Shown here one piece after another: positions 9,156 to 17,645 of a DNA stretch of 64,000 nt. The notes beneath the pieces were generated by a model that was not told where the DNA came from, did not search any database, and saw only the letters and a program-made list of their open reading frames with translations. The position numbers and the translations under genes were made by a program. How positions within the stretch are numbered: position 1 is the first letter of the stretch; each line of letters starts with the position of its first letter. Source of the DNA: Rhodospirillales bacterium CG15_BIG_FIL_POST_REV_8_21_14_020_66_15 (GTDB lineage Bacteria > Pseudomonadota > Alphaproteobacteria > Rhodospirillales > Casp-alpha2); assembly GCA_002781745.1 (NCBI GenBank), contig PFFW01000157.1, forward strand, positions 1 to 64,000. The letters run 5' to 3'.

Positions 9156-10405
9156 CCTGCCCGGGCCACCATCACTTCCAACAAGACCTGACAGCCGGCC
9201 GCCAGATCGCCGGCCGCGGCCGCTTCCCTTTCGTTGTGGCTGATCCCCTCCTTGCAGGGAACGAAGATCATACCCGTAGGGGCGATGCGTTGGATGTTGC
9301 AGGCATCGTGCCCGGCCCCTGAATAGACGTCCCGGCAGGCTAGGCCGAGACGAGCGGCGGCGGCGCGCACGGCCTCTATGCAGTCGGGATCGAACGTCAC
9401 CGTATCGCGGCCGGACGTCTCGGCAATCTCCACCTGCAGCCCGCCCTCGGCGGCGACCCCGTGGCAAAGGTCGAGGGCCTTGACGCAGATTTCCGCCAGG
9501 ACGCCGTCATCCGGATGGCGGGCGTCGATGGAAAACACGACCCGGCCCGGTACGGTGTTGCGGGAATTGGGCCGTACCTGGACGTGCCCGGTGGTGATCA
9601 CGGGCGTCGGTTCGAATTCGAAGGCAAGACGGTTCAGCCCGTCCATCATCCGCGCCGCGCCGACCATGGCGTCGCGGCGGAGCGCCATGGGCAGCGTGCC
9701 CGCGTGACCCTCCTCGCCGGTCACGGTGACCGCGTAGCAGCGCTGTCCCTGGGCGCCCAGGACGGCGCCGATGGTCGCCCCCTCGTGTTCCAGCACCGGG
9801 CCCTGTTCGATATGGGCCTCGAAGAAGGCGGCGATGGGATAACCGCCGCAGAGCGCATCGCCGTCGTAGCCGATGCGGGCCAGTTCCCGCCCCAGGGTGG
9901 TGGTGCCTTCGCGGTCCGCAAGGTTGAGTCCGTAGTCGAGATCGAACCGCCCGGCGTAGACTCCGGAGGCCACGACCCCGGCGGCGAAGCGCACGCCTTC
10001 CTCGTCCGTCCAGTTGACGATCTCCAGCGGCGCCCGCGTGACCAGGCCCGCGTCGTTTAGGGCGCGGACGACCTCCAACCCGGCCAGCACACCATAGGCG
10101 CCATCGAACCGCCCGCCGAGCGGCTGGCTGTCCAGATGGCTGCCGGTAACCACGGGCGGCGCGCCGTCGTCGGCGCCGGCGCGGCGGCCGATGATGTTAC
10201 CCATGCGGTCGATGCGGACCTCCAGGCCCGCACCCTTGCACCAGGAAACGAACAGGTCGCGGCCGGCCTTGTCCAGGTCCGTCAGGGCGACCCGTCCGAC
10301 CCCGCCTCCGGGAGTGGCGCCGATCCGCGCCATGTCCATCAGGGACCGCCACAGCCGGTCGCCGTCGATGGCAGCGGTCCAGCCGGCCTTGTCCGTCACC
10401 GCCAT
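9146..10405 (-). CDS. M20-family Zn-dependent amidohydrolase (N-carbamoyl amino acid/allantoate type)
   Basis: 419 residues, the usual length for HyuC/AmaB/AllC enzymes, which cleave an N-carbamoyl or ureido group from an amino acid using two metal ions. The metal-site motifs are GSHLDSQP (H90), GGRFDGAYG (D101), WTDEEGVRF (E135/E136), HIEQGP and, near the C-terminus, GAGHDACN. The start ATG lies inside the end of the upstream amidase gene (10-bp overlap), so translation is probably coupled. A longer in-frame extension exists but reads as the shadow of the amidase gene. It is the last gene of the TAXI receptor-amidase-hydrolase operon. The substrate is not determinable; N-carbamoyl-beta-alanine, an N-carbamoyl amino acid or allantoate are candidates. 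Confidence 0.9.
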   Translation of the reverse strand: MAVTDKAGWTAAIDGDRLWRSLMDMARIGATPGGGVGRVALTDLDKAGRDLFVSWCKGAGLEVRIDRMGNIIGRRAGADDGAPPVVTGSHLDSQPLGGRFDGAYGVLAGLEVVRALNDAGLVTRAPLEIVNWTDEEGVRFAAGVVASGVYAGRFDLDYGLNLADREGTTTLGRELARIGYDGDALCGGYPIAAFFEAHIEQGPVLEHEGATIGAVLGAQGQRCYAVTVTGEEGHAGTLPMALRRDAMVGAARMMDGLNRLAFEFEPTPVITTGHVQVRPNSRNTVPGRVVFSIDARHPDDGVLAEICVKALDLCHGVAAEGGLQVEIAETSGRDTVTFDPDCIEAVRAAAARLGLACRDVYSGAGHDACNIQRIAPTGMIFVPCKEGISHNEREAAAAGDLAAGCQVLLEVMVARAGLA

Positions 10406-11721
10406 TCCCCGACCCGGTCGGCCAGCCAGCGGCACACGCGCAGCAGCCGCGCGTCCTGCCCCCAGGGGCAGATGACCTGAACCCCGATGGGCAGGCCGTC
10501 GGCGCCGGTCAGAAGCGGCACACTGGCGGCCGGAGCCCCCATGAGGGTCCAGTAGCCGTTGAAGGATGCGTCGCCCGTGCGGCTCAAGTCGCGGGGCGCC
10601 TGCCCCGGGGCGGCAGGCGTCAGGATGGCGTCGAATCCCTCGAAGAAGCCGGCCAGCGCATCCTGCATGGTTTCGGCCAGATAAAGGGCATCCAGGAAGT
10701 CGCGCGCCGTGACCGCAAGGCCCCGCTCGACCCGTTCCGCCGTGATCGGGTCTAGGCCGGCGCGGTCGCGCTCGTAATACGGACCGAGCGACTGCGCCGC
10801 CGAGCCGTGCATGATCGTGCCGTGGCATTCCAGGGCGGTTTCGAACACGGACGGCAGGTTGCGTTCGGTCGCCATGTCACCGAGGTTTCGCACCATGTCC
10901 TCGATCGCGCCCTGCATGTCGGCCTCGCCCCGGCTCCAGGCCGGGCCGCGCACGAACGCGAAACGCGGCGGGGTGTCGAGCGGTTCCGCCTCACCCAGCT
11001 TGGCATGGCCGCGCATGTCCTTGTCCGCCGGGTCACGGCGCATCAGCACCCGGGCGGCCAGGGCCAGGTCCTCGGGCGTGCGGGCGAAGATGCCGGGATG
11101 GTCGAGACGGCGCGACAGGGGCGACATGCCGGCGCGGGAGATGGTGCCGAAAGTCGGCTTCAGGCCGTACACCCCGTTGAAGGAGGCCGGCCGCAGCATG
11201 GACCCGCCGGTCTGCGAACCGATGGCGAGCGGCACCATCCAGTCCGCGACGGCGGCAGCCGAGCCCGAGGACGAACCGCCCGGCGTGCATTCCGGATCGT
11301 GAGGGTTGCGGGTCTTGCCGGGCGCCGACAGGGCGAATTCCGTGGTCACGCACTTGCCCATGATGACGGCCCCCGCCTCGCGCAGGAGCGCCACCAGGGT
11401 TGCGTCCTTGTCCGGGCGCCGCCCGGCGCACAGGCGCGAACCGTTCTCCGTCGGCTGGTCTGCGGTATCGACGATGTCCTTGATGCCGACGGGAACGCCG
11501 TTGAGCGGCCCCGCCGTGCCTGCGCGGCGACGCTCGTCGGCGGCGTCGGCCTGGGCCAGGGCGAGTTCCGGATCGAGGTACGCCCAGGCGCGGACGACAT
11601 CCTCGCGCGCGTCGATGCGGTCCAGGCAGGCCCGGATCAGGTCGCGGGACGTCAGGTCGCCCGTTTCCATGCGGTTCAGGGCGGATTCGGCGGTAAGGCG
11701 GGAGGGATCTATGGTCGACAT
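10396..11721 (-). CDS. Amidase signature family hydrolase
   Basis: 441 residues. The Ser-cisSer-Lys triad of amidase-signature enzymes is visible. The Lys is K81 in VGIKDIVDT, the cis-Ser is in GGSSSGS (about 150-152) and the nucleophile is S174 in TGGSMLRPAS. The family hydrolyses amide bonds in many small molecules and includes GatA of the tRNA amidotransferase. This copy is not GatA by context, because no gatB or gatC is near. The start is the ATG 11 bp after the stop of the TAXI receptor gene; a longer frame would run back into that gene. Cytoplasmic. Its place between a solute receptor and a metallohydrolase suggests that it acts on the imported compound. Confidence 0.9.
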   Translation of the reverse strand: MSTIDPSRLTAESALNRMETGDLTSRDLIRACLDRIDAREDVVRAWAYLDPELALAQADAADERRRAGTAGPLNGVPVGIKDIVDTADQPTENGSRLCAGRRPDKDATLVALLREAGAVIMGKCVTTEFALSAPGKTRNPHDPECTPGGSSSGSAAAVADWMVPLAIGSQTGGSMLRPASFNGVYGLKPTFGTISRAGMSPLSRRLDHPGIFARTPEDLALAARVLMRRDPADKDMRGHAKLGEAEPLDTPPRFAFVRGPAWSRGEADMQGAIEDMVRNLGDMATERNLPSVFETALECHGTIMHGSAAQSLGPYYERDRAGLDPITAERVERGLAVTARDFLDALYLAETMQDALAGFFEGFDAILTPAAPGQAPRDLSRTGDASFNGYWTLMGAPAASVPLLTGADGLPIGVQVICPWGQDARLLRVCRWLADRVGEWR

Positions 11722-11732
11722 GCGCTCATGCG

Positions 11733-12797
11733 TTACGGCGCCGCCGGCGCCGTGTATACGCCTTTCTCCTTGTAGAAGCGGGCCGCTCCCTGGCAATAGG
11801 GAATGGGAACGCCCGCTTGGTGGGTTTCCAATGTCAGGTTTTTGCCCTTTGCATGCCCGTTGTTCAAGAGATGCGGCGCCTGGGGATTGCCGTAAAGCCC
11901 CTTGACCACGCCGTAATGCAGGCCTTCCGGCAGGTTGGCGCGCGACACCCAGAGCGCGGAGACACTGACCGTTTCCACGGGATGCGGATTGCCCTTGTAG
12001 GTATTTCCCGGGATCACGTCTGCGGAATAGAACGGCGCCTTTGCGATCAGGGCGTCCCGTTCCTTGCCCTGGACCGATACCAGGGCCATGCCCGAGGTGT
12101 CCGCCATTTCGACGACTCCGGCGATGGGAAATCCCGACACGTCGATGAAGGCGTCGAGATAACCGTCCCGGACCAGTTCGGTGGCGGTCTTCGACTTGAC
12201 GTACTCGGGCATGAAGTCACGCTTTTCCGCGAGCCCGTGCGCGCCGAGAACCAGGCGCGCACCGACCAGAACGCCCGACGCCGGCAGACCGATGCCGACC
12301 CGCTTGCCCTTCAGATCGTATACGGACTTGATGTTCCGGTCCCGGCCGGCCACCACATGGACGTGTTCCGGATAGAGGCTGGACAGGACGCACAATTTCT
12401 TGAACGCTTTCTTGCCCGCGAACGGACCCGTGCCCGTAAAGGCCCAATAGGTCACGTCGGACTGAACGAAGGCGGATTCGACCTGATCCGCGTCCAGGGC
12501 ATGGACGTTGGCGACCGAGCCATGGGCCGACTGGGCGAAAGCGACCAGCCCTTCCATGCCGCAGTTGCCGCCCTTGGCGCAGCTTCGCGCCCCGGGCGGG
12601 TTGGAAATCACCTGGGCAAGCAGGCCCGCCATGGGGAAATAGGTGCCCCCCGCGGCGCCGCTGGCGATTCGGAAGAACAGCATCTTCTGTGCGCCGGCCG
12701 TCCCGGCGTTCAGCCAGACCGCCAAGCCGCCGATCAGGACAAGCGCCACCATCAGGCCGCCGGCTACCCGCCCGAGCATCGATCGTCGCTTTTTCAT
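11733..12797 (-). CDS. TAXI-family TRAP transporter solute receptor
   Basis: 354 residues. An N-terminal basic stretch and hydrophobic segment (about 10-32) form a signal peptide or anchor. The mature part begins with the TAXI-family pattern FFRIASGAAGGTYFPMAGLLA, here quoted only in part (FRIASGAAGGTYFP). It also has the later blocks LCVLSSLYPEHVHVVA and LKGKRVGIGLPASG. TAXI receptors are periplasmic binding proteins that deliver carboxylates to a fused 4TM-12TM TRAP permease. No permease gene is adjacent or elsewhere in the window. The ATG is supported by GGAGGG five bases upstream. It is the first gene of a minus-strand operon with the amidase and metallohydrolase, which suggests import of their substrate. 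Confidence 0.9.
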   Translation of the reverse strand: MKKRRSMLGRVAGGLMVALVLIGGLAVWLNAGTAGAQKMLFFRIASGAAGGTYFPMAGLLAQVISNPPGARSCAKGGNCGMEGLVAFAQSAHGSVANVHALDADQVESAFVQSDVTYWAFTGTGPFAGKKAFKKLCVLSSLYPEHVHVVAGRDRNIKSVYDLKGKRVGIGLPASGVLVGARLVLGAHGLAEKRDFMPEYVKSKTATELVRDGYLDAFIDVSGFPIAGVVEMADTSGMALVSVQGKERDALIAKAPFYSADVIPGNTYKGNPHPVETVSVSALWVSRANLPEGLHYGVVKGLYGNPQAPHLLNNGHAKGKNLTLETHQAGVPIPYCQGAARFYKEKGVYTAPAAP

Positions 12798-12887
12798 GCG
12801 TGCCCTCCGGCGCACATGGTGGTCAATTTCCGGCGCCGGAGCAACAACGCAGGACGGGAAACATCCCCGTGACGAAAAAGGCGGAAA

Positions 12888-12912
12888 TTGTATACACTGG
12901 TACGCTATACAG
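12888..12912. promoter_or_regulatory. Predicted GntR-family operator (GTATAC palindrome)
   Basis: In the divergent region between the TAXI operon and the thioesterase-GntR operon there is a TTGTATACA palindrome (12888-12896). A second half-like element, CTATACAG, has its TATA centre 15 bp away. Many FCD-type GntR regulators bind T-GT-ATAC-A palindromes. A matching pair lies at 28953-28976. Binding by the adjacent GntR protein is inferred. Confidence 0.5.
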
Positions 12913-12973
12913 GGCCCTTAGCTGAACGGAAAAACAAGGCCCGGCCGAACGACAGGGGGATAACAATCAGCCG

Positions 12974-13426
12974 ATGAACGACCACTCGCCGACTATCGAC
13001 ACGACCCGGGCGGAGACGTTCCGCCATTGGACCCCCGTCACCATCCGGTTCTCCGACCAGGACAGCATGGGCCACATCAACAACGTCTCCTACGCCGCCT
13101 TCGTCGAAGCGGGACGCAACGCTTTCGTCACCCAGTATCTGAAGCCGGACTCCCACCCGGGGATCGATTTCGTGCTGGCCCGTGTGACCATCGATTTCCG
13201 GGCCGAGATGCATTATCCGGGCACGGTCGACGTCGGCACCTGCATCAAGCGGATCGGCAATACGTCGATCGTCATCGGCACGGGTCTGTTCAAGGATGGC
13301 CGCCTGCACGGCACGGCGGAAAGCACCAACGTGTTCATCGATCTGGCGACGCGCAAGCCCTGCCCCGTCCCCGCCGACATACGCGCGGAACTGGAACGTC
13401 AATTGAGCGAAGCGGCGGGGGTTTAG
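12974..13426 (+). CDS. Hotdog-fold acyl-CoA thioesterase (4HBT family)
   Basis: 150 residues, the typical length of single hotdog-domain YbgC/4-hydroxybenzoyl-CoA thioesterases. The active-site segment is RFSDQDSMGHINNVSYAAF (residues about 25-43), in which D30 matches the catalytic Asp. It should hydrolyse an acyl-CoA to acid plus CoA in the cytoplasm; the acyl group is not readable. It is first in a tight operon: the next gene (gntR) starts on the base after its TAG stop. The upstream region carries the predicted GntR operator. Confidence 0.88.
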   Translation: MNDHSPTIDTTRAETFRHWTPVTIRFSDQDSMGHINNVSYAAFVEAGRNAFVTQYLKPDSHPGIDFVLARVTIDFRAEMHYPGTVDVGTCIKRIGNTSIVIGTGLFKDGRLHGTAESTNVFIDLATRKPCPVPADIRAELERQLSEAAGV

Positions 13427-14119
13427 ATGACCGGCAACGACGAGTCGTTAGACCAACTGTCCCGAGGAGAATACGTCCATGTGCGCCTGCGCGACGCCAT
13501 CCGCGCCGGGCGCTACCCCCCGGGCGCGCGGGTCCGCGAAACCGAGGTCGCGGCCTGGTTGGGCGTCAGCCGCACGCCTGTGCGCGAGGCCCTGCGCCGC
13601 CTGCAGGCTGACGGCCTTCTGGTGTTCGAGCCCTGGCGCGGGGTCGTGGTGGCCGAACTGGACCAGCAGCAGATCGTCGAATTCTACGCCATGCGCCGGG
13701 TGCTGGACGGCGCCGCCGCGCGGCTGGCCGCGCAACACGCGTCGGAACCGGAACTGGCCTATATGGAGGACTGCCTGAACGCCGCCGCCCCCGGAAAGGG
13801 CGATTCGGCCGAGATGGCCGAGGCCAACCGCAAGTTCCACGACGCCCTGTTCCAGGCCGCGCACAACCGCTACCTTTTGAAGTCGGCGGCGGCGCTGTCG
13901 GACGCGCTGGCGCTTCTCAAGGGCACGACCTATTCGTTCCCTGATCGAGCGGAAACGGCGCACGAGGAACACCGCGCACTGATGGAGGCAATCCGCGCCC
14001 GCGAACCGGAAAAGGCGGAACGCCTGGCCCGCAAGCACATCGCCAAGGCGGAAAAGGCGCGGCTCAAGCTGCTGGGAGACCAGCGCGACGTAAAGCTGTC
14101 CGAGGACAAGTTGGAATGA
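13427..14119 (+). CDS. GntR-family regulator with FCD ligand-binding domain
   Basis: 230 residues. The N-terminal winged helix (about 12-75) carries the GntR hallmark PPGARVRETEVAAWLGVSRT and PVREALRRLQADGLL. The C-terminal FCD helical domain (about 82-215) retains the likely metal-binding Asp/His set around NRKFHDALFQAAHNRYL and HEEHRAL. Such proteins repress or activate catabolic operons in response to a small carboxylate. It abuts the thioesterase gene and overlaps the serine hydrolase gene by four bases (ATGA). It probably controls its own operon, the divergent TAXI operon and perhaps the SDR at 29005, through GTATAC palindromes. Confidence 0.93.
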   Translation: MTGNDESLDQLSRGEYVHVRLRDAIRAGRYPPGARVRETEVAAWLGVSRTPVREALRRLQADGLLVFEPWRGVVVAELDQQQIVEFYAMRRVLDGAAARLAAQHASEPELAYMEDCLNAAAPGKGDSAEMAEANRKFHDALFQAAHNRYLLKSAAALSDALALLKGTTYSFPDRAETAHEEHRALMEAIRAREPEKAERLARKHIAKAEKARLKLLGDQRDVKLSEDKLE

Positions 14120-15228
14120 CCTATTTCCCCCCTGTCGGCGGCCCTTGGGAAAGGATCGCGGCAGAAGAGGCCGGGTTAAACCCCGCACGCCTGGCCGAAG
14201 CCGTGACCTTCGCGGAGAACGCGGAGACAGTCTGGCCGCGGGACCTTGACCGCGCGGAGTTTCTGCCATCCCTGACCCAGTTCGAACCGCCCCCGTGGAA
14301 CGAGATCCTGGGCCCCGTCGCCCCCCGCGGCGGGCCTGCGGGCCTGTTCATCCGCGGCGGGCGCGTCGCCGCCCAGTGGGGCGACCCGGTGCGCGCCGAC
14401 ATGACCTTCTCCATCGCCAAAAGCTACCTGGCGGTGCTGATGGGCCTCGCCCTGGGCGAGGGCCTGATCTCGGACCTGGACGACACGGTCGCCAAGTACG
14501 TCGAAGGCGACTGGTTCGAGTCCGAACAGAACGCCTCGATCACGTGGCGCCACCTTTTGACCCAGACCAGCGAATGGCAAGGCACCCTGTTCGGCAAACC
14601 GGACCAGGTCGACCATTTCCGTGTCCTCGGTTCCGATGCCGACCATTCGAAAAAGGGCCAGAAGCGCGACCTGTCGCCCCCCGGCACCTATTGGGAATAC
14701 AACGACGTGCGTGTGAACGTGCTGGCGCTGGCATTGCTTTACGTGTTCCGCCGCCCCCTGCCCGAGGTCCTGCGCGATTCCATCATGGCGCCCATCGGCG
14801 CATCGGACACCTGGCGCTGGATGGGCTACCGCAACGCGCAGGTCACCATCGACGGCATCGAGATGATATCCGTGCCCGGCGGCACCCACTGGGGCGGGGG
14901 CATGCAGATATCGTCCCTCGACCATGCACGGTTCGGCTTGCTGATCAAGGAGAACGGAGTGTGGAACGGGCACCGCATCCTACCCGAGGGCTGGGTCCGG
15001 GCGGTGCGCACGCCCTGCGCGTTGAACCCGGTCTACGGTTACCTGTGGTGGCTGAACACGGACCGGGCGCAGTATCCGTCGGCGCCGGAAACCAGTTTCT
15101 TCGCCATGGGGGCCGGCACCAACCTGATCTGGATCGACCAGGACCTGGACATCCTGGCCGTGTTCCGCTGGGTCGACCAGGCATCCCTGGACGCGGTGAT
15201 CTCCGGCTTCATGGCCGCCTTGGAATAG
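14116..15228 (+). CDS. Beta-lactamase/esterase-fold serine hydrolase
   Basis: 370 residues, beta-lactamase (PF00144) family. The nucleophile motif is SIAK (S99, K102); a Tyr-Asn element is in YWEYNDVRVN, and a C-terminal motif is in THWGGGM. No signal peptide is seen, so it is cytoplasmic. It is therefore more likely an esterase, amidase or lactamase of metabolism than an antibiotic-resistance enzyme. The start overlaps the gntR stop (ATGA). The operon context suggests hydrolysis of an intermediate of the pathway controlled by that regulator. Confidence 0.87.
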   Translation: MTYFPPVGGPWERIAAEEAGLNPARLAEAVTFAENAETVWPRDLDRAEFLPSLTQFEPPPWNEILGPVAPRGGPAGLFIRGGRVAAQWGDPVRADMTFSIAKSYLAVLMGLALGEGLISDLDDTVAKYVEGDWFESEQNASITWRHLLTQTSEWQGTLFGKPDQVDHFRVLGSDADHSKKGQKRDLSPPGTYWEYNDVRVNVLALALLYVFRRPLPEVLRDSIMAPIGASDTWRWMGYRNAQVTIDGIEMISVPGGTHWGGGMQISSLDHARFGLLIKENGVWNGHRILPEGWVRAVRTPCALNPVYGYLWWLNTDRAQYPSAPETSFFAMGAGTNLIWIDQDLDILAVFRWVDQASLDAVISGFMAALE

Positions 15229-15232
15229 AGAC

Positions 15233-15415
15233 TCAGCCCCCGCGGGCGGAGCCGCGCGTCATCGTCGGGCTGGTGAACGAACGGCCGCCCTTGGGCGGGC
15301 CGTAGTTCTTGGCGCCGGCGGCGACCCCGGGCTTGTGCTGGGTGCCGGACTTTTCTGTGTCGGCGGGCGTACGCTTTTTCTTGGGCTTGCGGTTCGGTCG
15401 TTTGGTACCGGGCAT
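15233..15415 (-). CDS. Small basic hypothetical protein
   Basis: 60 residues, strongly basic and rich in Lys, Arg, Gly, Thr and Pro. The N-terminus is [11 protein letters not shown] and a Gly/Ser/Thr-rich tail follows. It has no membrane segment. The start ATG has GGAGA about 11 bases upstream, which is a modest site. It is convergent with the serine hydrolase, with four bases between the stops. It is likely disordered and could bind nucleic acid. No family was recognised and the coding call is tentative. Confidence 0.5.
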   Translation of the reverse strand: MPGTKRPNRKPKKKRTPADTEKSGTQHKPGVAAGAKNYGPPKGGRSFTSPTMTRGSARGG

Positions 15416-15536
15416 GGATCATCGATCTCCGAAAAAGGGTCGGGAAAGGTCCAGATTACGCCATCGGCGGCGGAACGCAATTGCCCTGGACCGGACGGAG
15501 CGCTATAGCCATCTGGTAGCGGATCGGGAGACAGCC

Positions 15537-16061
15537 ATGAAATATTCCCTGGGCGACCTGCGGGTCCGGACCGACGGCGACAACTACTGGATCGCCCCCA
15601 ACGCCGCCGTGATCGGTAACGTGGTCCTGAAGAAGGACGCCAGCGTCTGGTTCGGCGCCACCGTGCGCGGCGACAACGACATCATCACCATCGGCGAAGG
15701 CACGCAGATCCAGGACGGCAGCGTCCTGCACGCCGACCCGGGTTTTCCGCTGACCATCGGCGACCACTGCACGATCGGCCACATGGCCATGCTGCACGGA
15801 TGCACCATCGGCGACGGCACCATGATCGGCATCGGCGCGGTGGTCCTGAACGGCGCCAAGATCGGCCGCAACTGCATCATCGGCGGCAAGGCCCTGATCG
15901 GCGAGGGCAAGGAAATCCCCGACAATTCCCTTGTCATGGGCATTCCGGGCAAGGTCGTCAAAGAAGTGACCGACTCCCAGAAGGAGATGCTCGCTTTCAT
16001 CCCGCCCCACTACGTAGAGCGCTGGAAGCGCTACAGGCGCGACATGACGCCCCAGGACTGA
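15537..16061 (+). CDS. Gamma-carbonic anhydrase-like left-handed beta-helix protein
   Basis: 174 residues made of hexapeptide repeats of the [LIV]-G-x4 kind, forming a left-handed beta-helix trimer. The three zinc histidines of the YrdA/CaiE/gamma-CA family are in place: H65 (VLHAD), H82 (IGHMA) and H87 (LHGC). The C-terminal helix [18 protein letters not shown] is typical. The start is the ATG after GGGAGACAGCC; an upstream extension has no domain. These proteins may hydrate CO2 or act as acyl-transferase-like proteins, and activity is often undetectable. It lies 50 bp before the CoA ligase gene and may be co-transcribed with it. Confidence 0.9.
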   Translation: MKYSLGDLRVRTDGDNYWIAPNAAVIGNVVLKKDASVWFGATVRGDNDIITIGEGTQIQDGSVLHADPGFPLTIGDHCTIGHMAMLHGCTIGDGTMIGIGAVVLNGAKIGRNCIIGGKALIGEGKEIPDNSLVMGIPGKVVKEVTDSQKEMLAFIPPHYVERWKRYRRDMTPQD

Positions 16062-16111
16062 TCCACCTTTCCACCCCCGCCATTCCCGCAGACGAACGCG
16101 AAGCCCCCGCC

Positions 16112-17641
16112 ATGGACCTGCCCATCGACCGCTTTTTCCGCGCCGCCGCCGAGGCCCCCGACCGCATCGCCCTGAAGGACGGCGATTGGACGCTCTCCCA
16201 CGGCGAGTTGGCGGAGCGTGTCAACGCGCTGGCCGCCGCCTTCCAGGAGATCGACCCCAGCCCGCAGAGCCGCGTCGGCGTGTGCGGCTACAACACGGTC
16301 GAGCACCTGCTGGCCTTTCTTGCGACCCTGACCGCCGGCAAGACCTGGGTGCCCCTCAACCCGCGTAACGGGGCCGAGGAGCTGTCGCGCATGGTCGAGG
16401 CGACGAAACCTTCGATCATCGTCGTCGACGCGGACTGCATGGACCGCTTCGACCCGGGTGCCGCCACCGTGGTGCGCGGCCGGCCGCTCGGCGGATCGAA
16501 ACACGCCTGCGGCGGGGACGCCAACGTGGCGGGCCTGATGGCCGATTTCGCCGGGCGGCGGCCGGAACGCTTCGATCTGGGGCCCGACGACATCCAGGCC
16601 CTCAAGTTTACCGGCGGCTCGTCCGGACGGCCCAAGGGCGTGCAGCAGACGTACCGCGTGTGGCACGCCTGTATCGACCTGATGATCCGCTCGTTCGAGC
16701 TGGACCGGGACGACCGCAACCTGCTGGCCGCCCCCATGACCCACGGCACGGGAACCTTGCTGGTCCCCATCCTGGCTCAGGGCGGCATGCAGGTCTTCAT
16801 GCCGCAGCCGTCGCGCCCGGCGTCGATTGTCGAGGCGATCGAGAAGGATCGCGTCACCACCGTGTTTCTGCCCCCCACGGTGATCTACATGATGATGGCC
16901 GAGGAGGATCTGTCGAAACGCGATTTCACCTGCCTGAAGCATGTCATCATCGGTGGGGCCGCCATGCGCCCGGCCGAGATCAAGCGCGGCCTGCCGCTTT
17001 TCAACAACGCGCTTGAGACCTGCTACGGCCAGACCGAGGTGCCGCAGATCGCCACGGTCATGCGGGCGCGCGACTGGCTCGGCGACGACCACCGCCTGGC
17101 CTCCTGCGGCCGCGCCACCGACCGCTGCGAGGTGCGGGTGGTCGATGGCGAGGGCAATTTCCTGCCGGCGGGCCAGGCGGGCGAGATCGTCATCCGCTCG
17201 GACCTCGTCATGAAGGGCTACCTGGACATGCCGGAAGCCACCGCCGATACCATCAAGGACGGCTGGCTGTATACCGGCGACGTGGCCGCGATCGAGGAAG
17301 ACGGCTTCATCTACATCAAGGACCGCATCCGCGACATGATCGTGACCGGCGGCTTCAACGTGTTTCCGTCGGACGTTGAGACCATCCTGGGTCAGCACCC
17401 GGCAGTCAGGGAATGCGTCGTGTTCGGCCTGCCCGACGACAAGTGGGGCGAATCCGTGCAGGCCGCGGTCGAGGTCCACAACGGCCAGACGCCCACCGAG
17501 GACGAGATCATTCAGTACGTGAAGTCCCGCCTCGACTCGATCAAGGCGCCAAAGCGCGTGCATTTCGTCGACGACCTGCCGCGCAGCCCCGTCGGCAAGG
17601 TGCTGCGGCGCGAGGCCAAGGCCCTGTTCCAGGAGGCATGA
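16112..17641 (+). CDS. AMP-forming acyl-CoA synthetase (class I ANL ligase)
   Basis: 509 residues. The phosphate-binding loop is TGGSSGRPKG (167-176). The motifs CYGQTEVP, YTGDVA and DRIRDMIVTGGFNVFPSDVE are those of fatty acyl or aromatic acyl-CoA ligases. K496 in SPVGKVLRR is the catalytic Lys of the C-terminal domain. It activates a carboxylic acid with ATP and CoA. The start ATG was chosen at the beginning of the domain, because the longer frame reads through the gamma-CA gene. The next gene, a citrate-synthase-fold protein, starts four bases after its stop, so the two probably act on the same substrate chain. The acid is unknown. Confidence 0.92.
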   Translation: MDLPIDRFFRAAAEAPDRIALKDGDWTLSHGELAERVNALAAAFQEIDPSPQSRVGVCGYNTVEHLLAFLATLTAGKTWVPLNPRNGAEELSRMVEATKPSIIVVDADCMDRFDPGAATVVRGRPLGGSKHACGGDANVAGLMADFAGRRPERFDLGPDDIQALKFTGGSSGRPKGVQQTYRVWHACIDLMIRSFELDRDDRNLLAAPMTHGTGTLLVPILAQGGMQVFMPQPSRPASIVEAIEKDRVTTVFLPPTVIYMMMAEEDLSKRDFTCLKHVIIGGAAMRPAEIKRGLPLFNNALETCYGQTEVPQIATVMRARDWLGDDHRLASCGRATDRCEVRVVDGEGNFLPAGQAGEIVIRSDLVMKGYLDMPEATADTIKDGWLYTGDVAAIEEDGFIYIKDRIRDMIVTGGFNVFPSDVETILGQHPAVRECVVFGLPDDKWGESVQAAVEVHNGQTPTEDEIIQYVKSRLDSIKAPKRVHFVDDLPRSPVGKVLRREAKALFQEA

Positions 17642-17645
17642 TCCG

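Noticed and set aside
14116-15228. Antibiotic-resistance beta-lactamase
   Set aside because: The fold and SIAK motif fit the family, but there is no signal peptide and the gene overlaps a catabolic GntR operon, so a metabolic esterase or amidase is more likely.
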